From an uncultured Granulosicoccus sp. (GTDB taxonomy: Bacteria > Pseudomonadota > Gammaproteobacteria > Granulosicoccales > Granulosicoccaceae), in contig CANLXI010000051.1 in the NCBI GenBank assembly GCA_947495035.1, forward strand, positions 1-32,099: DNA of 32,099 bases, given 5' to 3'. The notes under the pieces were generated by a model. It searched no databases, was not told the DNA's origin, and saw nothing but the letters and a program-made list of their open reading frames with translations. The position numbers and the translations under genes are program-made. Shown here piece by piece: positions 1 to 8,439 of the stretch. Position 1 is the stretch's first letter. The number at the start of each line of letters is the position of its first letter.

Positions 1-176
1 TGAGGATGTGAGGATGTGAGGATGTGAGGATGTGAGGATGTGAGGATGTGAGGATGTGAGGATGTGAGGATGTGAGGATGTGAGGGGGTGAGGGGGTGAG
101 GGGGTGAGGGGGTGAGGATGTGAGGATGTGAGGGGGTGAGGGGGTGAGGGGGTGAGGGGGTGAGGATGTGAGGATG
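1..176. repeat. 8-bp tandem array, two unit variants
   Basis: Twenty-two uninterrupted 8-bp units fill this stretch. Variant A is TGAGGATG and variant B is TGAGGGGG. Reading left to right, the order is ten A, four B, two A, four B, two A. The last twelve units are therefore a tandem duplication of a B4A2 block. The array runs off the left edge, so its full length is unknown. It is not in a recognisable gene. The nearest gene on the right ends about 208 bp away, so the array lies on its 3' side. Confidence 0.97.
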
Positions 177-384
177 CTCGCAATCGGCGATCAGCCTGTG
201 GTGGTGCCGCCCGCGCCACCTGTGCAGCGAGTCGCTGCCTGATACCGGATGGCTTGAGCCATCCGGCATGAACTACTCGCCCTCAGAGGGTAGGGGAAAC
301 GTCTGGACCCATCGTTCGAAGCCGGTTAACAGGCCCCGTATTGACACGATTCACTACTACGGAGCGGGAATCAGGGCTGCATGG
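177..384. other. Non-coding spacer with a short hairpin
   Basis: No convincing gene is present in this stretch between the 8-bp array and the end of the membrane/flavoprotein gene. The one structure seen is a perfect inverted repeat at 245-266 (CCGGATGGCT, 2 bases, then its complement). It has no T-run on either side, so I cannot call it an intrinsic terminator, although it is correctly placed to end transcription arriving from the right on the minus strand. A 72-codon reading frame starting at 268 on the plus strand overlaps the end of the real minus-strand gene and resembles nothing I know. Confidence 0.5.
245..266. terminator. Inverted repeat 3' of the flavoprotein gene
   Basis: CCGGATGGCT and AGCCATCCGG form a 10-bp perfect inverted repeat (about 8 bp of stem with a 6-base loop once folded). 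It lies about 120 bp past the stop of the minus-strand gene ending at 385. No U-tract follows on either strand, so a terminator role is only a possibility. Confidence 0.3.
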
Positions 385-2517
385 TCAGCCACGACGCCAG
401 GCATGGAATTTCTCGACCCATTCCAGCACCTTGTGAGGCTGGTGAGCTCGTTTCCATTCGCCTGCGGCGTACTTGTTGGACTCTGACAGGGTGGGGTAGA
501 TGTGAATCGTGCCCAGTATCTTGTTGAGTCCCAGGCCGTGTTTCATGGCCAGTACGTATTCTGCAATCAGGTCGCCTGCATGTTCGCCTACGATGGTGAC
601 GCCCAGAATCTTGTCCTTGCCCGGTTTGGTCAGGACCTTCACCACGCCGTAGTCACTGCTGTCGGCGATGGCCCGGTCCAGATCATCGATGCCATAGGTG
701 GTCAGTTCGTAGGGAATGCCTTTTTCCTTGGCATCGGTTTCATTGAGGCCTACCCGTGCGACTTCCGGGTCGGTAAACGTTGCCCAGGGAATGACGCGGT
801 AGTCGACACTGAATTTCTTGAACATGCCGAACAGGCCGTTGACTGCGGCATACCAGGCCTGATGGGCCGCTACATGAGTGAACTGGTAGGGACCGGCAAC
901 ATCGCCCACGGCATAGATGTTGGGGAAGTCGCTCTGCAGATAGTCATTGACGGCCACGGTACCGCGATCAGTCAAGGTTACCCCCAGTTCTTCGAGGCCA
1001 AAGCCCTGCGTATTGGCCTTGCGACCCACAGCGACAATGATCTCATCGAAGGGCACCTTGATGGTCTTGCCATCCTGTTCACAGACCAGTTGCTTGTCTT
1101 CACCATTGACCTCGACACCGACCGCATTGGTGTTGACCATCACCTGGATACCTTCCGCGACAAATCTCTGACGAACCATTTCAGCCACATCGGCATCCTC
1201 TCGGCCCATGATCTGGCCTTCACGTTCCACCTGGGTGACTTCGCTGCCCAGGCGTCTGAAAGCCTGTGTCAATTCACTGCCAATGGGGCCTCCACCCAGG
1301 ACGACCAGGCGCTTGGGCTGAGTCTTCAGTTCCCACAGATTGTCGGAGGTCAGGTAATCGACCTGATCAAGGCCCGGAATGGGAGGGACAAACGGCGAGC
1401 CACCCGTGGCTATCACGATATTGCGGGTGGTCAGTGTCTGACCATTGACCTCAACCGTCCAGGGGGAGGTAATGCGGCCTTCTCCCTCGATGACATTGAC
1501 GCCCAGACCCGTGTATCGCTCGACCGAATCGTGTGGTTCGATCTTGGCAATGACCTCGTGGATGCGTTGCATGGTGCGTGGGAAGTCGATCTCGCCGCTG
1601 GCATTGTGCACGCCGTACTTGTCACTGTGGTTGATGTTGTGCATCAACTTGCCGCTGCGGATCAGGGCCTTGGACGGTACACATCCGGTGTTCAGGCAAT
1701 CTCCGCCCATCTTGTGCTTTTCGATCAGCGTCACCTTGGCCTTGACCACAGCGCCGATGTAGGACGTTACCAGGCCGCCGGAGCCGGCGCCAAGCACAAC
1801 GATGTCGTTATCGAACTTTTCGGGGCGGGTGTAGCCGTCGTAGCGTTTTTTGGCTTTGATCATGTCGATTACCTTTTTGGCAACAAGTGGAAAGATGCCT
1901 AACAAGGCAAACGAGAAGATGATGGCCGGTGAAAGAATGCCGCTCAGGCTGTCGATCTTCGCCAGTTGAGTACCGGCATTGACGAAGACCATGGTGCCCG
2001 CCAGCATTCCCAGCTGGCTGACGATATAGAAGACACCTGTGCGAATGGAGGTGAGGCCCATCACAAGGTTCACGAGGAAGAACGGGAAGACCGGCACCAG
2101 TCGAACGGTGAACAGGTAGAAGGCACCGTCCTTGTCGATATTGCGATTGAAGGTTTTCAGCTTCTCGCCGAACTTGTCCTCGATGCTGCTGCGTAACAGG
2201 TAACGGGACACCAGAAACGCCAGAGTTGCACCAATGCTCGAAGCGAAGGAGGCGATCAGTGTGCCCGTCACCAGGCCGAACAGCGCGCCGGCAGCCAGCG
2301 TCATGATGGCCGCACCGGGGAGGGACAAAGCGGTGACTCCCACATAAGCCAGAAAGAAGACGCCGATGACCAGCCATGGGCGAGAGTCGTACAGCGCTTC
2401 AAGGGCGGCTTGTTCGCTTTTCAGGTAGTCGAGGCTGAAGAAGCGACCGACATCAAAGAAGAAAAAGGCGGCCACACATAGGGCCAGTGCCGCGAACAAC
2501 AGCTTGCGATTCTGCAT
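385..2517 (-). CDS. VTT/DedA-like membrane domain fused to FAD disulfide oxidoreductase
   Basis: This 710-residue protein has two parts. Residues 1 to about 225 form a multi-spanning VTT (TMEM64/DedA-like) membrane domain, with the typical SLPGAAIMTLAAGALFG stretch and RLVPVFPFFLVN. From about residue 240 it is a class I pyridine nucleotide-disulfide oxidoreductase: FAD-binding VVLGAGSGGL, redox-active Cys pair in GGDCLNTGCVPSKA (about residues 272 and 277), NAD(P)-binding VVLGGGPIGSE, and second FAD motif YAVGDVAG. The C-terminal dimer domain ends in HIYPTLSE, where dihydrolipoamide dehydrogenase has HAHPTLSE, so the usual catalytic His position carries Tyr, as in MerA. The MerA heavy-metal domain and C-terminal Cys pair are absent, so mercuric reductase is unlikely. 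The fusion tethers the reductase to the cytoplasmic membrane. The substrate is unknown. It is divergent from the RpfE-like gene. Confidence 0.9.
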   Translation of the reverse strand: MQNRKLLFAALALCVAAFFFFDVGRFFSLDYLKSEQAALEALYDSRPWLVIGVFFLAYVGVTALSLPGAAIMTLAAGALFGLVTGTLIASFASSIGATLAFLVSRYLLRSSIEDKFGEKLKTFNRNIDKDGAFYLFTVRLVPVFPFFLVNLVMGLTSIRTGVFYIVSQLGMLAGTMVFVNAGTQLAKIDSLSGILSPAIIFSFALLGIFPLVAKKVIDMIKAKKRYDGYTRPEKFDNDIVVLGAGSGGLVTSYIGAVVKAKVTLIEKHKMGGDCLNTGCVPSKALIRSGKLMHNINHSDKYGVHNASGEIDFPRTMQRIHEVIAKIEPHDSVERYTGLGVNVIEGEGRITSPWTVEVNGQTLTTRNIVIATGGSPFVPPIPGLDQVDYLTSDNLWELKTQPKRLVVLGGGPIGSELTQAFRRLGSEVTQVEREGQIMGREDADVAEMVRQRFVAEGIQVMVNTNAVGVEVNGEDKQLVCEQDGKTIKVPFDEIIVAVGRKANTQGFGLEELGVTLTDRGTVAVNDYLQSDFPNIYAVGDVAGPYQFTHVAAHQAWYAAVNGLFGMFKKFSVDYRVIPWATFTDPEVARVGLNETDAKEKGIPYELTTYGIDDLDRAIADSSDYGVVKVLTKPGKDKILGVTIVGEHAGDLIAEYVLAMKHGLGLNKILGTIHIYPTLSESNKYAAGEWKRAHQPHKVLEWVEKFHAWRRG

Positions 2518-2692
2518 CGGTGCGTGATAGTCCTGTTCGGTTGAAAGAGTTTAGTGTTGATAACAAGAGCCCGCACTAACCAGAGTATGATGGTCGGCCG
2601 ATTCGCTGTTGATGTGACGGCCGTTGCAAGCCTGCAATGCGCAGCCACATTGCTGAGTTGTGAGTGTTCCCCCTTTGAAGAGTTCCCCTGCC

Positions 2693-3877
2693 ATGGCAAG
2701 CCCTGTCGTCAACGTTACTTTGCTGGCTCCCGGATTCGGGCGTGATGCGTCGACAAGTGCACTGCGATGGAGCAATGAGGAGGCATTGCAACCCTGGCAG
2801 TCACAATTCTGCAAACTGCTTGCCCAGAATCAATGGAACGAAACCCATTTGCCGGTCGCGGAACTACTGGTGGGAAGGCAACGCGACATCGATCACGAAT
2901 CCGGCAAGAAAGAGCCGGCGATGCTGATCTGTGCCGATCCAGTCCACTTGCGGGCGGATCGTGACACGGCAAGTCTGGTGCCGGCGGCCATGCTGTCGAT
3001 CAGTGACGCCGAGGCGGATGCCTTGCTGGGCTCGATCAACGAGTTTCTGGCCGAGGATGAGCTGCAGCTGTGGCGCACGGATACCGCTCACTGGTACATG
3101 CGGGGCAGGGACGGTCGTGCCTTGCTGACGTTTCCGCCGGAATTTCTGTCCCAGCGCAATGCGTCGGCTTTTCTGCCGGAAGGTGAAGCAGCGGGTCACT
3201 GGAAGCGACTCTTGACCGAGTTGCAGATGCTGTTGCACTCGCATCCGGTCAACGCGGAACGACAGCAGCGGGGTCTGATGCCGATCAACAGTCTGTGGTT
3301 CTGGGGCGGTGCACCTTTGTATGCGAACAACGCCGACGCGACAGTGGGCGAGACGTCGATCATGACTACCGAACCTTCCGGAACGGAAATGCCACTGGCA
3401 ACTGCAGATTCGGGGGGGAGAAATGCAACGACACTCGATCCGACTCGATCAGCCCCATGCATCCACGCCGATGAGCCGTTTGCCGTCGAGCTGGCTCGGC
3501 ACCTCGGTCTGGACTGCCGACCATTGGCCGCGTTCGATCCAGCCAGGCTGGAATCACAGGTGCTGATCGTCGATCGCCGACTGGAGCGGTCCATGCTGGC
3601 TGCGGATGAGGCAGGCGTGCTGCAGGCGCGCCAGCGCATCGAGCAGGAATGGGTAGACAACTGGCGGCAGCGTGTGCAAGACGGCGAGAATCTCACGCTG
3701 GATATTCTGGATGAGGATGGCATGCACGGTCGCCTTGATTCACAGGTTCTCCGGCAAATGGCTGAAGCCAGAGATATCGATGCGCCCAGACAGGGGACCG
3801 CATTGTCAGCCGTGATCAAGCGGCAGGCAACGCGAGCTTCGCTGCTGTGGCGCCGGCTGACCGGTTCACGCTCATGA
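2693..3877 (+). CDS. RpfE-like protein upstream of recJ (COG4255-type)
   Basis: A 394-residue cytoplasmic protein with no signal peptide or membrane segment. It matches the family annotated as RpfE-type regulatory or phosphoglycerate-mutase-like proteins, found next to recJ in many gammaproteobacteria. The hallmark is the INSLWFWGGAPL stretch near residue 200, preceded by the HPVNAER segment. The biochemical role of the family is not established; in Xanthomonas rpfE is a member of the rpf gene cluster. I start at ATG 2693 (MASPVVNVTLLAPGF) rather than an upstream GTG at 2660, because the extension is low in family character. A Ser/Thr/Glu-rich segment after the WFWGG motif (about 3340-3460) looks like a variable linker. 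The stop overlaps the recJ start (ATGA), so the two are probably co-translated. Confidence 0.8.
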   Translation: MASPVVNVTLLAPGFGRDASTSALRWSNEEALQPWQSQFCKLLAQNQWNETHLPVAELLVGRQRDIDHESGKKEPAMLICADPVHLRADRDTASLVPAAMLSISDAEADALLGSINEFLAEDELQLWRTDTAHWYMRGRDGRALLTFPPEFLSQRNASAFLPEGEAAGHWKRLLTELQMLLHSHPVNAERQQRGLMPINSLWFWGGAPLYANNADATVGETSIMTTEPSGTEMPLATADSGGRNATTLDPTRSAPCIHADEPFAVELARHLGLDCRPLAAFDPARLESQVLIVDRRLERSMLAADEAGVLQARQRIEQEWVDNWRQRVQDGENLTLDILDEDGMHGRLDSQVLRQMAEARDIDAPRQGTALSAVIKRQATRASLLWRRLTGSRS

Positions 3878-5622
3878 GTCCGGAGATATCATCAGCGCGA
3901 GTTCGGGTAAGCCAGCGCACGGTTCCCGAGCTACCGGATGAGCTTCACCCGAATTCACTGGTACACCGTCTGCTGGCCGCTCGTGGGGTCACCGACCCGG
4001 GTGAGTTGCAATTCGGGCTGGCCGACCTGCCGCGGCCGGACCTGCTGCCGGATATCGATGCCGCGGTGGCACGCCTGCTGGCAGCACGCGACAGCGGCGA
4101 ACGGGTTCTGATCGTCGGTGATTACGACTGTGATGGTGCTACCAGCACCAGCGTGGCTCTGCAGGGGCTGCGCATGCTTGGCTTTGAACAACTGGACTTT
4201 CTGATACCGGGACGCTTCGAGTTCGGTTATGGGCTGTCGCCCGGCATCGTCGATGTCGCGCAGCAGGAATACCGGCCCGGCCTCATCCTGACAGTCGACA
4301 ATGGCGTGGCGTCAGTGGAGGGGGTCGAGCGGGCAAGGCACTGGGGAATCGATGTGGTGGTCACCGATCATCATCTGGCGCCACAGGTCCTGCCGACGGC
4401 GATCGCCATCGTCAATCCCAATGTGCCGGGCTCACGATTCCCGGCGGTGAATCTGGCGGGTGTCGGTGTGATTTTCTACACCCTCCTGGCCGTTCGTGCG
4501 CAGTTGCGCCGGCAGGGCGATGCGCATGCCACTGCCGATCTGGCGGGGCTGCTGGACCTGGTGGCCATTGGCACGGTGGCTGATGTGGTGCCACTGGATC
4601 GTGTCAACCGCACCCTGGTGGAGCAGGGGTTGCGACGTATCCGGGCCGGCCGTACTCGTGTGGGAGTTCAGGCCCTGCTGAAAGTGGCTGGCAAGGACAG
4701 TGTCGGCATGTCGACGCAGGATATCGGCTTTGGCATCGGGCCTCGTCTGAATGCTGCGGGCCGACTGGCAGACATGTCGGTAGGGGTGCGCTGCCTGATG
4801 ACCGATTCGGGCAGGGAAGCACTGGCGCTGGCCACCGAACTCAACGATTTCAACCAGCAACGGCGCGCCATCGAAGGCGACATGAAACGCGAAGCCGAGC
4901 AGCAGTTGCTGGATCACGATCTGGATGACTGGCAGCAATCGAGTGCGTTTTCGGTGTGCCTGTTCGACGAGCACTGGCACGAAGGGGTCATCGGCATACT
5001 GGCCGGTCGAATCAAGGAGAAACTGCACCGGCCCTGTGTGGCCTTCACCGCTGATGGCGATGATCGACTCAAGGGGTCGGCACGCTCCATCAAGGGGGTG
5101 CATGTTCGTGATGTCCTGCAATCGATCGCGAGCCGGCGTCCGGACATGATCGAGAAGTTCGGTGGCCATGCCATGGCGGCGGGCATGACCCTGCGGCGAG
5201 ACTGCTTCGAAGCCTTCTGCGAACTGTTCGAAGCCGAAGTTCGCTCGGTGCTGGCCGAGCGACTGCCGGAACGTGAATTCATGGTGGACGGTTCGCTGGG
5301 CAGCGATGAGAGAACGCTGGACAACGCTCTGCTGCTGGGTAATCTGATGCCCTGGGGGCAGGAGTTCGAGGCACCGTTGTTTGTCGATCGGTTCCGGGTA
5401 CGGCGGCAGCAGGCAGTCGGCAAGGACCAGGCGCATCTGAAACTGCTGCTGGAGAGTCTGGATGGTGGGGAGGTGCTCGATGCCATTGCCTTCAATTGCC
5501 GTCTCGACACCGAGGTCGGCGACATCCTGCTGGCCATTTATTCGCTGGATGTCAATGTCTGGCGTGATCGGCAACAGATGCAGCTACGCGTTCATCATCT
5601 GGAAGCGTCCGGATTGAGTTAA
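3874..5622 (+). CDS. recJ: Single-stranded-DNA-specific 5'-3' exonuclease RecJ
   Basis: RecJ degrades single-stranded DNA 5' to 3' in RecF-pathway recombination and mismatch repair. The 582-residue protein has the DHH phosphoesterase motifs in order: DYDCDGATS (about residue 83), DNGVAS, TDHH (about 164), then GFGIGPRLNAAGR and DEHWHEGVIGI. The DHHA1 domain follows with KGSARS and the nucleotide-binding FGGHAMAAGMTL, and a C-terminal OB-like domain completes it. Length and domain order are those of full-length gammaproteobacterial RecJ. The start at 3874 is chosen because it gives an ATGA overlap with the upstream stop; a longer in-frame start at 3847 lies inside the upstream gene. It is followed by prfB after 39 bp. 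Confidence 0.97.
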   Translation: MSPEISSARVRVSQRTVPELPDELHPNSLVHRLLAARGVTDPGELQFGLADLPRPDLLPDIDAAVARLLAARDSGERVLIVGDYDCDGATSTSVALQGLRMLGFEQLDFLIPGRFEFGYGLSPGIVDVAQQEYRPGLILTVDNGVASVEGVERARHWGIDVVVTDHHLAPQVLPTAIAIVNPNVPGSRFPAVNLAGVGVIFYTLLAVRAQLRRQGDAHATADLAGLLDLVAIGTVADVVPLDRVNRTLVEQGLRRIRAGRTRVGVQALLKVAGKDSVGMSTQDIGFGIGPRLNAAGRLADMSVGVRCLMTDSGREALALATELNDFNQQRRAIEGDMKREAEQQLLDHDLDDWQQSSAFSVCLFDEHWHEGVIGILAGRIKEKLHRPCVAFTADGDDRLKGSARSIKGVHVRDVLQSIASRRPDMIEKFGGHAMAAGMTLRRDCFEAFCELFEAEVRSVLAERLPEREFMVDGSLGSDERTLDNALLLGNLMPWGQEFEAPLFVDRFRVRRQQAVGKDQAHLKLLLESLDGGEVLDAIAFNCRLDTEVGDILLAIYSLDVNVWRDRQQMQLRVHHLEASGLS

Positions 5623-5661
5623 ACTCCCCAGTCGTATTCCCACGTCCAACTTCGTACAGAC

Positions 5662-6760
5662 ATGATCGAAATCAATCCCTACATCACTCACATCGAGGAT
5701 CTGCGGCTGCGTGCCGACTCCCTCCGGGGGTATCTTTGACTACGAAGGCAAGAAGGAAGAGCTAGAGGAGGTTCTGCGCGAACTGGAAGACCCGGCTGTC
5801 TGGAACGATCCCGAGAAGGCCCAGAAGCTTGGCCAGCGACGCGTTTCCCTGCAGGACACCATCGATGTCATCGAGGCTCTGGACTCCGGGCTGGGCGATG
5901 CCGGCGATCTGCTGGAGATGGCCCGGGAAGAGGATGACGAGGATACCGTCACCGCGGTTGCCGACGATCTGGCCAGTCTGGAAGAGCGAGTGGCCAGACT
6001 CGAGTTTCGGCGCATGTTCTCCGGTGATGCCGATGCGTCTCCGGCGTTTCTGGACATCCAGGCGGGCAGTGGTGGCACCGAGGCTCAGGATTGGGCCGAG
6101 ATGCTGCTGCGCATGTACCTGCGCTGGGGAGAAGGCCAGGGCTTCAAGACCGAGCTGATCGAAGCCTCGCCCGGTGATGTGGCGGGTATCAAGTCCGCCA
6201 CCATTCGTTTCGAAGGTGATCACGCCTTTGGTTGGCTGCGCACTGAAACCGGTGTGCATCGTCTGGTACGCAAGAGCCCCTTCGATTCCGGTAGTCGTCG
6301 TCATACGTCCTTTGCCGCCGTGTTCGTCTCTCCGGAAGTGGATGACAACATCGATATCGACATCAATCCGGCCGACCTGCGCATCGATGTCTACCGGGCC
6401 AGTGGTGCCGGTGGTCAGCACGTCAACCGGACCGAGTCCGCGGTTCGTATCACACACGCCCCCAGCGGTATCGTGGTGCAGTGCCAGAATGACCGTTCGC
6501 AGCACAAGAACAAGGCCACGGCCATGAAACAGCTCAAGTCCAAGCTCTACGAGGCCGAGCTGCAACGTCGCCAGGGCGACCAGCAGCAGGTGGAAGAAGG
6601 CAAGTCGGATATCGGCTGGGGCAGTCAGATTCGCTCCTATGTACTCGACCAGTCCCGCATCAAGGATCTGCGAACCGGTGTCGAGACCAGCAATACGCAA
6701 GCGGTACTCGATGGCGATATCACCGCCTTCCTGACCGAGAGTCTCAAGGCCGGCCTCTAG
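5662..6760 (+). CDS. prfB: Peptide chain release factor 2, programmed +1 frameshift
   Basis: RF2 terminates translation at UGA and UAA. The gene is in two frames: 5662-5736 encodes 25 codons ending in CTT, followed by an in-frame TGA at 5737-5739. Skipping base 5737 continues in the +1 frame from GAC at 5738 to 6760. The product is 365 residues, the length of E. coli RF2, and the motifs fall on the same numbers: tripeptide anticodon SPF at 205-207 and catalytic GGQ at 250-252. The slippery site reads CGG GGG TAT CTT TGA C; E. coli has AGG in the first codon. This is autoregulation: low RF2 makes the ribosome pause at UGA and shift. Without the shift the gene looks 5'-truncated, with a spurious GTG start at 5711. 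Confidence 0.97.
5721..5740 (+). promoter_or_regulatory. prfB recoding site (internal SD, slippery CTT, UGA)
   Basis: The site holds a Shine-Dalgarno-like GGGGG, then TAT, the slippery CTT codon, and the in-frame TGA followed by C, the weak-termination context used for RF2 autoregulation. The internal SD is CGGGGG instead of the usual AGGGGG, with the spacing to CTT unchanged. Confidence 0.95.
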
Positions 6761-6773
6761 GGGTGTCTGCATC

Positions 6774-6820
6774 GGGCCCTGTCTGCGTCATGAAGCGCTG
6801 ACTTCAGACGCAGGCGGGCC
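6774..6820. other. Imperfect inverted repeat between prfB and lysS
   Basis: GGCCCTGTCTGCGTC and GACGCAGGCGGGCC can pair as a long imperfect stem with a loop of about 17 bases just past the prfB stop. It has no T-run after it, so it could be an attenuator-like or processing structure rather than an intrinsic terminator. Confidence 0.35.
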
Positions 6821-6899
6821 TGCCCCATCAATCAATACCTTTCCGAGCTGGCGGCAACGGTCTGTCAGAGCGATACAACAGGATTTTTCGGACCCGAAC

Positions 6900-8390
6900 A
6901 TGAGTGACGATGACAATCAGCTGATTCAGCAGCGCCGCGCGAAGCTGACTGAACAGCGTACCGTTGGCAATGCCTTTCCCAATACCTTTCGGCCATCACA
7001 CCAGGCGGCGCAGTTGCTGGCCGAGCACGGTGAGAAGGCCAAGGATGCGCTGGCGGAAGAGGCTGTCAGTGTCAGGGTTGCCGGCCGCATGATGTCACAG
7101 CGCATCATGGGCAAGGCCAGTTTTGCCGATCTGCACGACGTCAGTGGCTCAATTCAGCTGTTCTTCCATCAGGGCACCCTGGGAGAAGAATCGTATGAAC
7201 GGTTCAAGCACCTGGATCTGGGCGACATCCTGGGCGTCAGTGGCGTGCTGTTCATCACCAAGACCGGCGAGCTGTCCATCAAGGTGCAGGAGTTCCAGTT
7301 GCTGACCAAGTCACTGCGTCCCTTGCCGGAGAAATTCCACGGTCTGTCCGACATGGAAACGCGCTATCGCCAGCGCTATGTCGATCTGATGACCAGTGAA
7401 GAGACCCGGCGCACCTTCCGATTGCGTTCAGCCATCATTGCCTACGTCCGCAACTTCTTTCTGGAGCGCGATTATCTGGAAGTGGAAACGCCGATGATGC
7501 ACGTGATTCCGGGCGGTGCCGCAGCCAAGCCGTTCGTGACGCATCACAATGCGCTGGATATGGATCTCTATCTGCGAATTGCACCGGAGTTGTATCTCAA
7601 GCGTCTGGTGGTCGGCGGCTTCGATCGCGTCTTCGAGATCAACCGCAATTTCCGCAACGAAGGTCTGAGCACGCGACACAACCCCGAGTTCACCATGATC
7701 GAGTTCTATCAGGCCTATGCCGATTACATCGATCTGATGGACATGACCGAAGTCCTGTTCCGAGGTCTGGCCAGGGACGTGGTGGGCAATCTGCAGATAC
7801 CGTCGGAAACCGGTGATCGGACCTTCGACTTCGAAAAGCCCTTTACTCGTTTGAGCCTGTTCGATTCCATTCTGGCGCATAACCCGGAAGTCAAGGCCGA
7901 GCAGTTGCAGAGTCTGGAGAGTGCCTCTGCACTGGCGCGCTCGCTGCACATCGATGTCAAACCCAACTGGGGTCTGGGCAAGGTACAGACCGAAATCTTC
8001 GAAGCCACGGTGGAAGAGAATCTGATGGATCCCACCTTCATCACGCTCTACCCGATGGAAGTCTCACCGTTGTCGCGCCGCAACGATGATGACCCCTTCG
8101 TGACCGATCGATTCGAGCTGTTCATTGGCGGACGTGAAATCGCCAACGGCTTCTCCGAGCTCAATGATGCTGAAGACCAGGCCGAACGATTCCGCTCTCA
8201 AGTGGCCGACAAGGATGCCGGTGACGAAGAAGCCATGCATTACGATGCCGACTATATCCGTGCTCTGGAATACGGTATGCCGCCAACGGCCGGGCAGGGG
8301 ATCGGTATCGATCGACTGGTCATGCTGTTGACCGGTTCTCCCAGTATTCGTGATGTGGTCCTGTTCCCGCACATGCGACCGGAAGCCTGA
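6900..8390 (+). CDS. lysS: Lysine--tRNA ligase, class II
   Basis: LysRS charges tRNA-Lys with lysine in the cytoplasm. The 496-residue protein matches the bacterial class II form of about 500 residues. An N-terminal OB-fold anticodon domain (about residues 60-160) is followed by the catalytic core: motif 1 region RYRQRYVDLM and VETPMMH, motif 2 FRNEGLSTRHNPEFTM, and motif 3 GIGIDRLVMLLT near the C-terminus, ending FPHMRPE. It lies 139 bp after prfB in the same direction. The prfB-lysS pair is a common arrangement in proteobacteria and both serve translation. The start at 6900 is preceded by a weak ribosome binding site, but the N-terminus is normal for the family. Confidence 0.97.
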   Translation: MSDDDNQLIQQRRAKLTEQRTVGNAFPNTFRPSHQAAQLLAEHGEKAKDALAEEAVSVRVAGRMMSQRIMGKASFADLHDVSGSIQLFFHQGTLGEESYERFKHLDLGDILGVSGVLFITKTGELSIKVQEFQLLTKSLRPLPEKFHGLSDMETRYRQRYVDLMTSEETRRTFRLRSAIIAYVRNFFLERDYLEVETPMMHVIPGGAAAKPFVTHHNALDMDLYLRIAPELYLKRLVVGGFDRVFEINRNFRNEGLSTRHNPEFTMIEFYQAYADYIDLMDMTEVLFRGLARDVVGNLQIPSETGDRTFDFEKPFTRLSLFDSILAHNPEVKAEQLQSLESASALARSLHIDVKPNWGLGKVQTEIFEATVEENLMDPTFITLYPMEVSPLSRRNDDDPFVTDRFELFIGGREIANGFSELNDAEDQAERFRSQVADKDAGDEEAMHYDADYIRALEYGMPPTAGQGIGIDRLVMLLTGSPSIRDVVLFPHMRPEA

Positions 8391-8439
8391 GGGTTTCGGG
8401 TTGTACTATCGATAGGCTGTCCGGAGTCTTGCGCCTGAC

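Noticed and set aside
502..1902. Long plus-strand open frame (466 codons) opposite the flavoprotein gene
   Set aside because: It lies antisense to a gene with clear FAD, NAD and Cys motifs and shows no family motif of its own; GC-rich antisense frames like this are common.
385..2517. Mercuric reductase (MerA)
   Set aside because: Although the Tyr near the C-terminus is MerA-like, the heavy-metal domain and the C-terminal vicinal Cys pair are missing and no other mer gene is near.
4432..5574. Minus-strand frame of 380 codons opposite recJ
   Set aside because: The RecJ motifs on the plus strand explain the region fully and the antisense product matches nothing.
5711..6760. prfB starting at GTG 5711 as a simple open frame
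   Set aside because: It would lose the conserved RF2 N-terminus; the upstream frame from 5662 joined by the +1 shift gives the full 365-residue protein.
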